From: Dioscorea cayenensis subsp. rotundata
Lineage: Eukaryota; Streptophyta; Magnoliopsida; Dioscoreales; Dioscoreaceae
Assembly (NCBI RefSeq): GCF_009730915.1
Contig: NC_052475.1
Location: forward strand, 29,697,016 to 29,761,015
DNA: 64,000 nt
Reading direction: 5' to 3'
Both the position numbers and the translations under genes were made by a program. The notes under the pieces are model-generated. The model was given only the letters and a program-made list of their open reading frames with translations. It was not told the DNA's origin and did no database searches. Below are positions 1-11,662 of this stretch, piece by piece; positions within the stretch are counted from its first letter, which is position 1; each line of letters starts with the position of its first letter.

Positions 1-249
1 TTTATATTTAATCGGCCACTGGTTTTAAAGCATAACTGCAGAAATATTAGAAAGGCTTGAAATCAATTCAAAATTACAAAGTCACTCTTCTATAGATGTT
101 TTGGTTGGGAAGAAGAGTAGTTAATGCGTGTGGACCAATCTGATTATTGGAATTTAAAAATGATATGGAATATCCTCAAATATCCGGTAAACCTTCCGTG
201 GAATTCTGGCTGCCTTATGGTATAAAATCTACTCCAAATGTGAACAATC

Positions 250-285
<36 letters not shown>

Positions 286-695
286 TTATATCGTATTAAC
301 AATGCTTTTTTGAGATAGAATTGGATTGGATGGAGTTGGGTTTTGGAAACAATTCTTTTCAAAAAGGCTATTAAACAAATTAAAAAAATTAGAGAGAGAG
401 AGAAGGCCATCAATCTCTTCAATGACTGGAGCTCAGCTTCAACAGGCTCGAAAATACTACATTTGGAGCTGAACCTAATCAGCCGGTCTCAGCTGGGATC
501 ATTATTATATTATATTAAATTATATTACATTACATTATGTTATATTATGTTATGTGTGTATATTATTATTTTGATAATAAACACAAGCGGGTCAAGCTCT
601 GCTAGTTATCAGCACTTGAAATATATATACACATAGGGACAGAGATTTGAGTTAATTGAAAAGATATCAATAAACAGTGAGCAGCTTGAGCGGCT

Positions 696-727
<32 letters not shown>

Positions 728-1194
728 TAACTTTCAAGGATAATATATATCCAATCCTTAAAAGTGAATGTATCAAACCCTCAAATGTTTCAAAAATTTG
801 GGTCACAGGTTTCAACCCTAAACTTACAACTGGTAGTGAAGAAGAAGATGAAATACCAACACTATTATTATAAAAATGATACTTGTAACTTAAAATGTAT
901 CAGCAACAATGACAATGAACACAAATGCCAACATTAACAACAAAAACAAAGTTACCTAGCACACTTTTCCCAAACTTTAGATTAAGCCAATTTATAAAGC
1001 TTAAAAATTAAAAAATAAAATAAAATCCATCTTAGGATCTATTCCCCTTAAATTATAACCACTTACATTATTCTAAGAAAAGAGGAAGTCTCATTAAAGT
1101 TCTTAGATAACAGGCAAAATAACAAATGAAACATAAAATTGAAAACCCTTTACAGCAGTGTGGCCAAACCTAAAAAGCTTTTTTTTTTTATTTT
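1..1194. other. Intergenic, AT-rich, no gene seen
   Basis: Downstream flank of COQ9. It holds (AT)n runs near 254-281 and 700-727 and TTATAT-type low-complexity sequence near 505-560. Short open frames here have no recognisable protein features. The COQ9 3' UTR should occupy the part nearest 1194. Confidence 0.6.
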
Positions 1195-4100
1195 TTATTT
1201 CTGGAACATCCTCTTCATGAACCCTTGCATGGAGTTCCCTAATCCAGCTCCAACAGCCTCAGCTAAGTAGGTGGCCTAAACAATAGAGCAGATCTGTTTT
1301 AAGTAAAACATACATAGTATTCACAGGATGGGGAAGAACATTGACTTTGTTGATAATATTTTACCTCCTGGATGGTCTTCTGAAGATCGAATGCGTCTTT
1401 AATTCGATGTTCCAAGAAGTTCCATGTATCACGAAACCCTGCCAAGGAACAACACTCCACCAGAGATTGAATCAGATGATTGAAGCAGATGTTAAAGAGC
1501 AGAGAATAACTAAAACTGAAAACTCCATATATGTAGTGGTTATTATATTATAGATATAGAGATTTTTAAAGTTGTTGCAAGGTAGAATTCTTTAAGTTTA
1601 TATACATGTATATGTGTAAATGGAATTCGATGACTGGAATTAACAACTGTTTGAATCATTTCTTTGGTTTGCATAGATGTGGGCAAGTCTTATGCACAAA
1701 GAGTATGATGAAAAGAAAAGGACTAAACCATCAAGGAAAGAGCAAACCTGGACTATGATCGGTCAGCATATACACTTCAGATGTTGAATAAATACCTCCA
1801 AGCACTGTTCGCTTGACATACCAATCAACATCTGATCCCTGATCTCTGGCAGCATGCCAAATTTCATCAATCATAACAGCCCTCTGTTTGAAACTTGTTG
1901 GAAGGTTGGCTGGTTGTGCCTTTCAAATGATAAAATTAGCTATTAAAATAAAATAAATACTGAGGTTTAACAAACTAAGGAGAAAACTTGTACTTGAATG
2001 CTTAGTGCTTGGGGCCACTTTGATATATATGGCGCCTGCATTTCCAAGCGGGTTCTTGTGAGTTTGGAAAGACGATCACTGAGGATCAGCTTATCTAACT
2101 CCATATCGGAATCAATTCGATCAATAAGCTTTTGAAGACAGTCATCCATGAAGAACTGGCAATGCAAAAAAAAAAAAAGAGGAAGAAACAGATGGTGTCA
2201 TTTGAACCAAGATTTGAACTCAACAAGATATGAATTTGATCATCATATTCAGGAGAATACAAAGCCTTACCACTCCCCTTGATCATCTAGTATAATTACA
2301 AAATGCCACCATATAGTAGAAAATTTAAACTAAACATGATTACCACAGACATCGTCTTTCATAAACACTCCCCAACAGTGGTCTCAATAATAAAATAATA
2401 TCTTAAAGACAATCTTCAGCATAATTAAGGTGAAATTAGTTTGGTATGTATGTTGCCTGCAAAAGTTTATGAACTAACTAATTGTCCCATATCGATTAAT
2501 TTGGTAAAAATATGAATTTCAATATAAAAGTTTTGGTCTCTCTCATCATCCTACTAGTTTAAGCTTTTAGGTTGAATCAAATCTACATGGTATGTTTGGT
2601 TTGCATCTAATATGGTGTGAAAGCTTGGTTTGTTTGAAACATGACTATAGTTAACATAAACCAGCACATATAAAAAGGCGTATTATAGTCCCCACATTGG
2701 TTAATTTAGTAAATATGAATTTAAATACATAAGCATTGGTATCATCTTATCAGGTTAAGCTTTTAGTTTGAATTGAGTCCAGATAATATATTTGAGTTGC
2801 ATGTGACTGAGTTCAATAAAGAACCTTTGACAATAACTCGGACTGCAGTTCGAACACTTAGAGAGAGGTGTCTTTATCCACCAATTGACATATATAGAAA
2901 GGGTTTTGCAACAATTTAATGTGGATAAAGCATATTTATTAACAAGCCCTATGGTTGTCCAATCCCTTGATATTCATAAAGACCCTTTTTGACCTCAAGA
3001 AGATAACGAAGAATTACTTGATCCTGAAGTACTATATCTTAGTGCAATTGGTATGCATTGATAAATATACATGCTTGAAGTATGCATTGATTTATTGAAC
3101 TAAAATGTTGATTTATTTTAATTATATAACAACTTCTTGGTAGCTAACTTTCTCTGGGAATGCATTGCAAGACATCAGTTACTGACAGAACTTTTTCCTA
3201 AACAAAACTTTTAATAAATTTCTAGAGACAAGCATGAAGAAGATATTCTTATCGGGGGACTGAGGCAAATAGAGGAAAAGAGTTAAAACTCCAGTCACAT
3301 GTTATAGCACCTTATAAAATAAATAAATAAATAAATACATAAACAAATAATAACAACAACACTAAGATAAGTAAAAAAGCAATTAAATTCCGCACATCCT
3401 AAAAAGAAATGGAACAAATCATCTAGCTAACAGAAAAGGTCCAACAAAGACATGCCAAAATCGTTTACTCAAAATAGCAGTGTTGCATGGATGCTTTGAA
3501 GAGGTTTATGGACCTTCAGATTACTTTCATAATATAGAAACATGTTATACTCCTTTTGACTGAGATAGTTTTGTCGTTTTTGTGGACAAGTAACAAACAA
3601 GAGCAATATGGGCAATCACTGACCAGTAATAATGTAGTTCACAACTAATTAGGGTATCAAAAGAAATGGAACAAATCATCTAGCTAACAGAAAAGGTCCA
3701 ACAAAGACATGCCAAAATCGTTTACTCAAAATAGCAGTGTTGCATGGATGCTTTGAAGAGGTTTATGGACCTTCAGATTACTTTCATAATATAGAAACAT
3801 GTTATACTCCTTTTGACTGAGATAGTTTTGTCGTTTTTGTGGACAAGTAACAAACAAGAGCAATATGGGCAATCACTGACCAGTAATAATGTAGTTCACA
3901 ACTAATTAGGGTATCAAAAGAAGATTTTCCACCTCTACAAGTGCTGCCTCTTTGCGGGGGAAAGAGCCAACGATAGAAGGAGAGATGCCCGCATCCTTCG
4001 CCCCCAAAATCATAGCAGTCTCACTCCAACCTAACCTTGGCTGTCCAAAGATATACAAGGTATATAAATTAATAAATTCATTAATTAAAAGGAATTCATA

Positions 4101-5462
4101 ATGAGTGCCAGACAATCCATTCAGTCATAAAGTGATTGATCAAGACAAGTCTCTTATAGAAACAGCTAAGAACCATAACTCAACCTGTACTGTGAAAAAG
4201 CAAAAACAAACCAAGCACCACTAACCAATAATTAAAGCTACAGACTAGAATTGACTTTTTCATTAACTTTAATAAGTGTATTTACTCTATTGGTTAATAG
4301 TAACATAAAAGAAAAAAAAAAACAGTTTTAGGCCTTAAGCATTTGAGGAAATAATTAAAAAGACACTCTTACGTAGAAAATGAATTGATGGGAAAAACCA
4401 AAAGGTCAGTTTACAGACAAGAATGAGTTTGACCTCTTGGCTTGACAAAACAATAAACTCATGCCATAAAAAGAAAGAGCATTATCTTATAAGTCCTCTC
4501 ATTGGGCACCCCTTGCACTAAAAAGAACATATCCAATAAAATCACAAAATGAACCTAGACATAGAGATGAAAGTTCGGTGGTTGGGAAAGGAGAATGGTT
4601 TCAATTGAACATACAGTAAGTACATTAGTGAAGAGGATGCAAAAGAAAAGGTAGTGTTGGATAAGGAAAATTGAAGATGGTAAGTGTTTATAATTGATCT
4701 AAATGGCATGATTGTATAGGTTCAATATGAGTAACAAAAATACATGTTGGTCTAAAGGACTTCCAGGTTGTGATTATGGTTCTTCTTATCGAAACTCAAT
4801 CCACTTAAACAGATCAAATTTTCTCCTCATAGCTACCAATTCTGCAATCTCTCAGCATTTTCTGGCCCGTTGTTATCATACAATTTACATTCAAAACTAA
4901 ATTATTGTAGGCAGTCAAACAAAAAAGGATTATAAAACAACGGTTAAAACAAAATACTTCACAAAAATGGAAGTTTGAATTCCGTCTCCACTAACAATAG
5001 CTCCAACTGGATCATATCAATGTTCAAATCCAAATTTACTACTCTACTATCCCTGAATTTCCAATCATTAAACTTCAAATACCACCTTTGCGCATTCACA
5101 GACGATCAAAATCATCCAAAATTCCACCAAATCTCCAGATTAAATCAATCACAACTTTATCAATTAGACCAGGGGCTTACAACGTGGGAGAGCGCCGCCC
5201 GGAGTACCCGTGCCTGCTCCTCCTGGTAGCTCACTCCTTCCCGCTTCCCAGTACTTCTTCTATGAGCCTCGCCATCGTTTTCCCTCGATCTCGACGTCTC
5301 CGGAGTCGGAAGAGCTGGGGGCTGGTCCTGGTGGGTCGATGGGTTCGAAGCTGGATCAAAGGCAGCGGTAGAGAGCTGGAGCAACGAGAATGGAGAGCCG
5401 ATGCGGCGGCTGGACACGATTCCGGCGAGAAGCCGGCGAGCCGCTGGCGAGGATTTCAGCAT
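1195..5462 (-). CDS. COQ9: Ubiquinone biosynthesis protein COQ9, mitochondrial
   Basis: COQ9 is a lipid-binding, TetR-fold accessory protein of the mitochondrial CoQ synthome that works with the COQ7 hydroxylase. Six exons splice to one 292-residue frame: 5181-5462, 3933-4040, 1994-2155, 1748-1919, 1365-1438 and 1195-1275, all with GT-AG borders. The N-terminus (MLKSSPAARRLLAGIVSSRR) is Arg/Ser-rich with no early acidic residue, as expected of a mitochondrial presequence. Exon 2 holds the conserved SPSIVGSFPRKEAALVE. Exon 3 holds FFMDDCLQKLIDRI and ISKWPQALSIQ. Exon 4 holds IDEIWHAARDQGSDVDWYVK. The C-terminus is a glycine-rich AEAVGAGLG segment ending in FMKRMFQK. Length is close to plant COQ9 (about 300). 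Intron 2 is large (1777 bp) and carries a recent 257-bp tandem duplication. Family assignment comes from remembered motifs, not from a search. Confidence 0.95.
3402..3915. repeat. Perfect 257-bp tandem duplication in COQ9 intron
   Basis: Bases 3402-3658 and 3659-3915 read as the same 257-bp sequence, offset by exactly 257, with no difference found by eye. The second copy ends about 17 bp from the exon 2 donor at 3932. Identity implies a very recent event or an assembly artefact. Confidence 0.9.
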
Positions 5463-5782
5463 CTCAACGAGGTCAAGACGAGGGTGAGAGAAACAGTCCC
5501 TTTTATCAGTTCTTCACTGTTAACGGATCGGATTTAAAAATCCCGGATCGGATCTGGATGCAAATCCGCATCCAATAAGCAATCCTAACTAAAAGACTGC
5601 CAATTTATGTGTGTGTATATATTCTTTTTACTAACTCACTTGAATATAAAGAGGAACTGAGGAAGGGCAAAATTTAGTTGCGGTTACTCGTATCAAGTTT
5701 GAGGAACTTGTGCATTTCTGGACTTATTTATCCTTTATTTTGTCACTTATTGATTTTATTCAAAAAAAAAAAAAAATATGTA

Positions 5783-6037
5783 CTCCATCCGTTCTTTTTT
5801 ATTTGTCATAAACCCATGTTCTTTTTTATTTGTCATTTTTAAACATCAAGAAACATTTATTATTATTTTTTTTCTCAAAGTTACCCTAACATTCTATTCA
5901 ATTCTATTTTTGAAATTTAATATAAGAAATAAATGTGAATATATAAATTAGGGGTAATTTTGGAAAGATAACTATTTTTTTATTGAATTATGTGAAATAA
6001 TCAACTTTCTTGGTGTGATAAAAAGGAACGGATGGAG
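5783..6037. mobile_element. Stowaway-type (Tc1/mariner) MITE
   Basis: The terminal inverted repeats begin CTCCATCCGTTC on the left and end GAACGGATGGAG on the right. They are flanked by TA on both sides (5781-5782 and 6038-6039), the target duplication of Stowaway elements. It is 255 bp with no coding capacity. The CTCC(A/C)TCCGTTC end is the classic plant Stowaway signature. Confidence 0.9.
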
Positions 6038-6917
6038 TATCAAGTTTGCTAAAAATGCATTAAATTTGTTCTCAAACAAGAGAGGTCATTGAAGTGGGTC
6101 GATTTTTTCACATTATTAATGTTCATTTGTTATTGAGTGAGTGAGGGTAGTAGCAATTCTCACATTTCGGTATTTTTTTTATTTGTGAGTTTTACATAAA
6201 CTCACTTTTTTTTTGTTTTAGATTTTTTTTCTAAATGAATTAAAACTACCTAAAGCAATATTAATACTTAATCACTTATGAGAAGTGTTATTTCCACGCA
6301 CTTCTTCATTTTGAATCACTTCAAAATAAATGAATACTTTTCGATTAAGGACTAAAATTTTGCCATCTGAATCTTTCACAGAAAACTCGGCATCATATAG
6401 TAATTTTGTTAATGATTTATGTGAGGAAAAAAATTCGCTTAATTGGGGAGCCATTATATGATATTTGTTCCGAATAAAATTTTGAAAATCAAAACTGAAC
6501 TTCAAACTTTGACAAGATACAATGTATGTTTCAATGAGAGAATTATTTGCATGTCTCATTTAGTTGTATATTTTTTATTTCACAATTGTTTAAATTGTTT
6601 TATTTAAATTCTCCTCTCTCCATCTGAAATTAACTACCAGATATCTCAAAAATAACAAATTTGTATATTGCAAATAATTGTAAAAAATTTAATTCAAAAC
6701 CAGCTCATTATAAATACTTTTCAAATATTTTCCATCCTAATAATGGTCTTATATTCTTTTAATTAAGAAAATATATTCTAAAATCACATATTTATTAGTA
6801 TTTATCAACATTTTAAAAAAGCATGATAAAAAGGGATCCTAGAATCTTTCAATATGCCAGTAAGGAATTTTAGTATAGATTCATTTCTTGAAAATGTTCA
6901 CAATTTTTCTTATATTC

Positions 6918-6919
<2 letters not shown>

Positions 6920-6970
<51 letters not shown>
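6920..6970. repeat. (AT)n microsatellite
   Basis: About 25 uninterrupted AT units between COQ9 and LHCA6. Confidence 0.95.
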
Positions 6971-6973
<3 letters not shown>

Positions 6974-7431
6974 TAACACTAAAGATATATTTTAAATCTA
7001 ACATGATAAGATATTCATATAACATATAAGATAATTTGTTTTGTATAAAAACAAGAGATAATTAATATTAACCAAAACACATGAAAATATCAACTAAGTA
7101 TATGTACTTAAAAAAAAATATTTAAAACAAAAACAATAAACCACATATATTATAAAATAATATTATAATTTTAGATTGACTTAATATTCCAACCAAAATA
7201 CTCCAAATTTTAAATAAAACCTAAAGAAAATAGACTTTCATGTGGTCATCATGGATTCATTGCATATTACAAAGCATATAGGAAAAAATATATATATTCT
7301 TTGAAAATTAATAGTAGGAAAGATTAATGAATCACTCTTCTTTCCAAATTAAGTCATCAACATGGAATCTCTCTTGCATCATCATCTTCATGAGCTCTTT
7401 CCAAGTCATTAGTAACAATCATATTTCACCA

Positions 7432-8273
7432 TCAATGAGATAAGAATGCCTACAAAACAGAAGATATATTATGTTTAATATTTGTTTTATAAATCTATAA
7501 AAGGATTATTTTCTCATAAATATATATATCCACATGATATGTGCTAATTTTCTCTAAGTTTGGTTTTTTCTTTACTTGTATATCTTTGCAAAAAAAAAAA
7601 AAAAGAAGTTATTTATATATTCATATAAAAATAATATTTAATTAAATATCCTTGCAAAGCATTTTTGCATGCTCATTGGCCTTTTAGATAAAAAAAATCA
7701 TTGCAGAATATAATAAGAATACTATTATCACGAGAGAAAAAAAAAAAAGCAATCAATCTATGTTTTTATTAAATTCAAAATTAATTTTTAACTATAAAAT
7801 ATGTATAAAAAATAAAAACAAACTAAAGCATTTTAGGAGAGTTTATAAGTAAATTTGATTTTGATGATATCATAGTAACAATTACCACTTTCACAATGAT
7901 TATGATGTCAATAAATATTTGTTTAACTAAAAGATATAAAAAACTTGTTATTTAAACACAATAGCAATTAGATCAAAAATCTAACAGCCACTGTCTTTTC
8001 ATTGTTTATAAAAAAAAATAATTTCAAATAGAAAGGCAATCATATCAATAACAACCGTTAAATGATAAAATCTAACGGTTGCTCTGAAAATATCCTTAAA
8101 TTTGAAATCTAAAAATATCATTAGATGACAAATTGCATATATATTTATATATATATAGGAAATAAATCATCTACAGACATGCAAACACAGTACCAATTAA
8201 GTTGCTGCTACATGAGACTTTATCATGGGTTAATCGGGATTTCAATTCTACAAACGTACTTAGATGATTGAAG

Positions 8274-8323
<50 letters not shown>

Positions 8324-9713
8324 CCAATTGTCACAAATTAAAAAATAAAAAAAATAAAAAAAAAATAACTAAAAGAGCTATATATTCATACCTGAAAAAT
8401 ATTAGAATGGCCAGGATCAGCCAAATGAGCAGACAAATTCTCCAACGGTCCCTCACCGGTGTACACTGCCTGAAAACAAAAGCCAACAAAAGCAAGCATG
8501 GCCAACCTTCCATTCTTGATCTCTTTGGTTCTCATCTGCATCACCGGCTCCGGCGAGCCCCTCCCCCACATGAACGGATCAAACCACAACCCTCCCGGGT
8601 ACCCCACGTCCGGCTTTGGCTTCTTCACGTTTGGGTACTCTAGCTCAATGTCCACACATCCTGGTTTCACATAATCAGCCCATCTTCTTCCTTCCACCCA
8701 TCCCATTAGTATCATTTGCACCACAAATAGTGTTACAGGGTCTGCAAAGTATGTTTGTGCTCCGGCATTGTACCACGAGAAATTTTCGATTAGCTCCAGT
8801 CTTTCTAAGCATTCGGGGATGAGTATTCCGGCGACCGCGAGCATTGCCCAGCGGCTATGCATTAGCTCCGCTTGAGCAAACCACCGGAGAAGTTCTGGGT
8901 CTGAACCTATCAATATTGACATATTGAAGTAATCATAATCATGTACACACATTTGAACTTCAGTTACCGCTGAAGGAGGAAAATGAAATACCAACTCTTT
9001 TTTAATACGGTCCGTCATGAAACAATTTAATTTGAATAGTTTAGGAATTAATCTAAAATGCATGAATAGTTTTACATAACTCACAATGTACATGAATTTT
9101 GTTTATATATTTAAGATAAAAACAAATAATTGGAAGTGACTTTATCACAATCATTGTCCACAAACAACATTGAATTAGAATTCAAGAGGAGCTCTTCTGA
9201 AAGCCATTGTAGCACATATGTATATATTACCCTGATTTAATTATACACATTTCATTTAATATATTGTGAAGAAGAAGAAGAAGAAGAAGAAGAAGAAGAA
9301 GAAGAAGAGGTGTTGTTCATCATACCTAAACCAAGAGGATCAAAGCCAAAATCTCCAGGAAGACTGCATGAGAATTCAGAAAAAAAGATTGAGATATGTT
9401 TAAAGTAAGAGAGCTTGTCTAGCTTTATGTGTACATAGTATAGTCAATGTGTGGTGATGATAGTATATTATTAGTAATAGTGGTACCTTCCATCAAGCCA
9501 TTCAGGAGGTGAACTTCCAGGGAACCAGAGAGGTCTATCAGGAGGAAGTGGCTCACAAACACTGTAATCCTTTGTTGCATTAGTTACATGACTTGGAAGT
9601 GATCTTGAAGTGGTTGTGAGTTTTGATGCAAATATGGCACAAGTTGTGGATGGTTTTATGAGGGTTCTTGTGGGTTTGTAGATCAGTTGAAATGATGAAA
9701 TGGAAAGAGCCAT
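7432..9713 (-). CDS. LHCA6: Photosystem I chlorophyll a/b-binding protein LHCA6
   Basis: A thylakoid three-helix LHC protein. LHCA6 is known as a minor antenna protein linking the chloroplast NDH complex to photosystem I. Exons: 9487-9713, 9326-9363 (38 bp), 8392-8906 and 7432-7449 (18 bp), giving 265 residues. A Ser/Thr-rich transit peptide (about residues 1-45) precedes [20 protein letters not shown], which I recognise as the LHCA6 mature N-terminus. Helix 1 has [10 protein letters not shown] (E102, R107) and helix 3 has [10 protein letters not shown] (E217), the two chlorophyll-binding ion-pair motifs. Without the last micro-exon the frame would read from NIFQ into an intronic stop. The exon at 7432-7449 adds AFLSH and a stop, matching the remembered AFTSH end of the Arabidopsis protein. 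A (GAA)n run lies in intron 2. Confidence 0.94.
8276..8319. repeat. (AT)n microsatellite in LHCA6 last intron
   Basis: About 22 AT units inside the 942-bp intron that separates LHCA6 exon 3 from its 18-nt exon 4. Confidence 0.9.
9267..9308. repeat. (GAA)n microsatellite in LHCA6 intron 2
   Basis: About 14 GAA units in the intron between LHCA6 exons 2 and 3. On the transcribed strand this is a (TTC)n polypyrimidine tract. Confidence 0.95.
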
Positions 9714-9967
9714 GAGAGACTAATTTTGTGCAAAAGATTGCAATGGAGCTAGATGATGGCAGTCTTTGTCTTTGGGAATTGTAGAACCAGGATGTGGGAG
9801 AGAAGTGAGTTATCTTGATCGAAATAAGACCAATGAGATGCTGACATGTGTGGTTCTTGATACTTCTTCCCTTTTTTTTTAAAAAAAAAATTGTGTTTTG
9901 CAATTGAATTAGTTTCAATTGTTTGTAAATGAGCAATTGGTCTATTAATTAGCATCGATTCTTCTAT
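9714..9967 (-). promoter_or_regulatory. LHCA6 5' UTR and proximal promoter, cut off by a MULE
   Basis: Only 254 bp separate the LHCA6 start codon from the terminal inverted repeat of the Mutator-like element at 9968. Whatever distal promoter the gene had is now displaced by about 5.7 kb or replaced by transposon sequence. No TATA box or light-responsive box could be assigned confidently. Confidence 0.5.
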
Positions 9968-10096
9968 GAGTAATGCTATATAGAACGAAAACATAATACG
10001 AAACCAGCCACACGAATGATGTGGCTGGTGACGTGTTTTTTTTTTTAAATAAAAAAAAATAAAAAGAGAAGAGAGGTCACAGGTTCTCTCTTCTCT
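9968..10096 (+). repeat. Left terminal inverted repeat of the FAR1-type MULE
   Basis: Starts GAGTAATGCTATATAGAACG and runs through a short internal palindrome around CCAGCCACACGAATGATGTG, an A/T run and GAGAAGAGAGGTCAC. It pairs with 15605-15720 on the opposite strand with only a few differences outside the A/T run. Confidence 0.9.
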
Positions 10097-10129
10097 AGGG
10101 CTAAATCGCATCCCTAATTTAGTTCTCTC

Positions 10130-10520
10130 TTTCGTTGAGGTCTCGGCCGCCGCTTCCCTCCATCGCGATCGGCTGCCTCTTTCCTCCACTGCGATCGTCC
10201 GCCTCTTTCCTCCACCGCGATCGTCCGCCTCTTCCTTCCATCGCGACCTGCCGCCTCTTCCTCCCCGAGACCGGGAGCCGCTCCTGGCATTCGCTTCCTC
10301 CCCGTGATCTCTCTTCTCTCTCTCTCGTTTGGCTTTCTCTCTCTCTCTCGCTTGAGTGGGTCGCTCCCGCCCCTGTCCCGTCTCCCCGCCTCCCGGCCCC
10401 CTGCTCGTCCCCCGGCTCCCGGCCCTTGTCCTGGCCGCCTCTTCCCTCCCCCGCTCTCGGCTGCCACTCGCGGCCTTCTCGTCCCTCCCCCGCTCCCAGC
10501 CGCCACCTCTTTCTTGTTTG
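10130..10520. repeat. GC-rich subterminal low-complexity region of the MULE
   Basis: A C-rich block of variants of CTCCCCGCCTCCCGGC and (CT)n, very unlike the surrounding AT-rich DNA. The mirror block lies inside the right TIR (15125-15545) in the opposite orientation. Long open frames on both strands reflect the absence of AT-rich stop codons and do not indicate coding. Confidence 0.75.
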
Positions 10521-10924
10521 GCTTTGAAGAGAATATAGGGCACATGTCAGTGGTACACAAGAAATAGAGAGCGGCGGCCGGTTCGGTGGTGCATGAGAAG
10601 CTAGGGAACGAGATCGCTTCCCCTCTCTCGTGTGGCTGGTTATCTGAATTCTTGGGATAGAAGGCCCGGCTCGCCTTGAAATCAGGTATAGAGGCAATGA
10701 TGATGCCCTAAATTTTTCTCCTGCCCTTGTTTCTCTACAATGATGGCATAGTAGCTTGGATGGCCTAGTAGGCAACCGCTACTGTTAGTGTTGTAAAGAG
10801 AGGGGGAAGGATGGGATAAAATCATGTATGTTGAATCTGAGCCTCTGTTTTGATTTTATTGCTTGGTATATTATAACATTCAACATGAAGCATTTTGTTG
10901 CATGGTCTATTTCTTTCTGTCGAT

Positions 10925-10968
10925 GTGGCTGGTTTCGTGTGATGTTTTCGTTCTATATAGCATTACTC
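10925..10968 (-). repeat. Third, internal copy of the MULE terminal end
   Basis: About 44 bp repeat the right terminal end (GTGGCTGGTTTCGTGTGATG onward, ending GCATTACTC), in the same orientation as the TIR at 15720 and 1 kb inside the left TIR. The following 9 bp match the left-flank 9 bp at 6 of 9 positions. It may be the old right end of a shorter element or a duplication. Confidence 0.8.
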
Positions 10969-11662
10969 TTACTCTTTAGTAATGATGTTCTTGTGGCCAT
11001 GATGATTTGCCCTATAAAAGAGTATATATTGGGTGGCGTGGCAACTTTAGTTGCAGCCCTTGATACATGTTTATCCATGCGAAAGAATAGCGGGCAAGAT
11101 CTGAGCCTTTGATATATTATAGAGCATAGTTCTTTTTAGAAACTCTAACTATTTTTCTTGCAACAATTTTTTTTTCTTATGTGATTTCTTTTAGTGATAG
11201 TTCTCTCTGGGATGATGTATTGACGTATTGAATAGAACAATTTTCAATGTGGAGGATTCTGCACATATGTGTCTAGGTATGTTGTTTATTTCTATGGATC
11301 AGCAAAGTCTTCTTTGCTCACCAGGTATCTTGTTCTATGTATTGAAGCTCCAATTCTTTTAGAATGAGACTGCACATGCTACTGATGGTTTTGACGTCAA
11401 TATTGTTTCATAAGATAAATTTTACCCCTTGTTTGTTTCCATTTTTTTACGCCTGCTAGTTTTTTTGAGGTGGCCATGGTGTATCAATATTTTTTTGTGA
11501 TTTGAAGGAAAGATAAGCTCATTTCTTACTCAACAAATTTAGAATTTCATAAAAATAACATGAGTTGCTTGCTTGTTATGGGATTTTTTTCTATTCTTGT
11601 TAATGTAATTACACTACACTTTTTCCTATTGATCTTTGTGTTGAGCTTTGTCCTATTCATAG

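Larger units (their letters stand above)
5463..7431. other. Intergenic between COQ9 5' end and LHCA6 3' end
   Basis: Contains the COQ9 promoter side (5463 upward), a Stowaway MITE at 5783-6037, an (AT)n run at 6920-6970 and otherwise AT-rich sequence. The 95-codon minus-strand frame near 6272-6559 has no family feature I recognise and lies in unconserved-looking AT-rich DNA, so I do not call it a gene. Confidence 0.6.

Noticed and set aside
6272-6559. 95-codon minus-strand frame between COQ9 and LHCA6
   Set aside because: AT-rich, no recognisable domain, no splice partners or promoter evidence.
10114-10775. Several long overlapping open frames on both strands, Arg/Gly/Ser/Pro-rich
   Set aside because: They lie in the GC-rich subterminal arm of the MULE. 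All frames stay open because of base composition, and none shows a domain.
10828-11112. 94-codon frame crossing the third TIR copy, ending ALDTCLSMRKNSGQDL
   Set aside because: The stretch after the TIR may be another captured exon, but I could not match it to a protein. The frame itself spans transposon end sequence.
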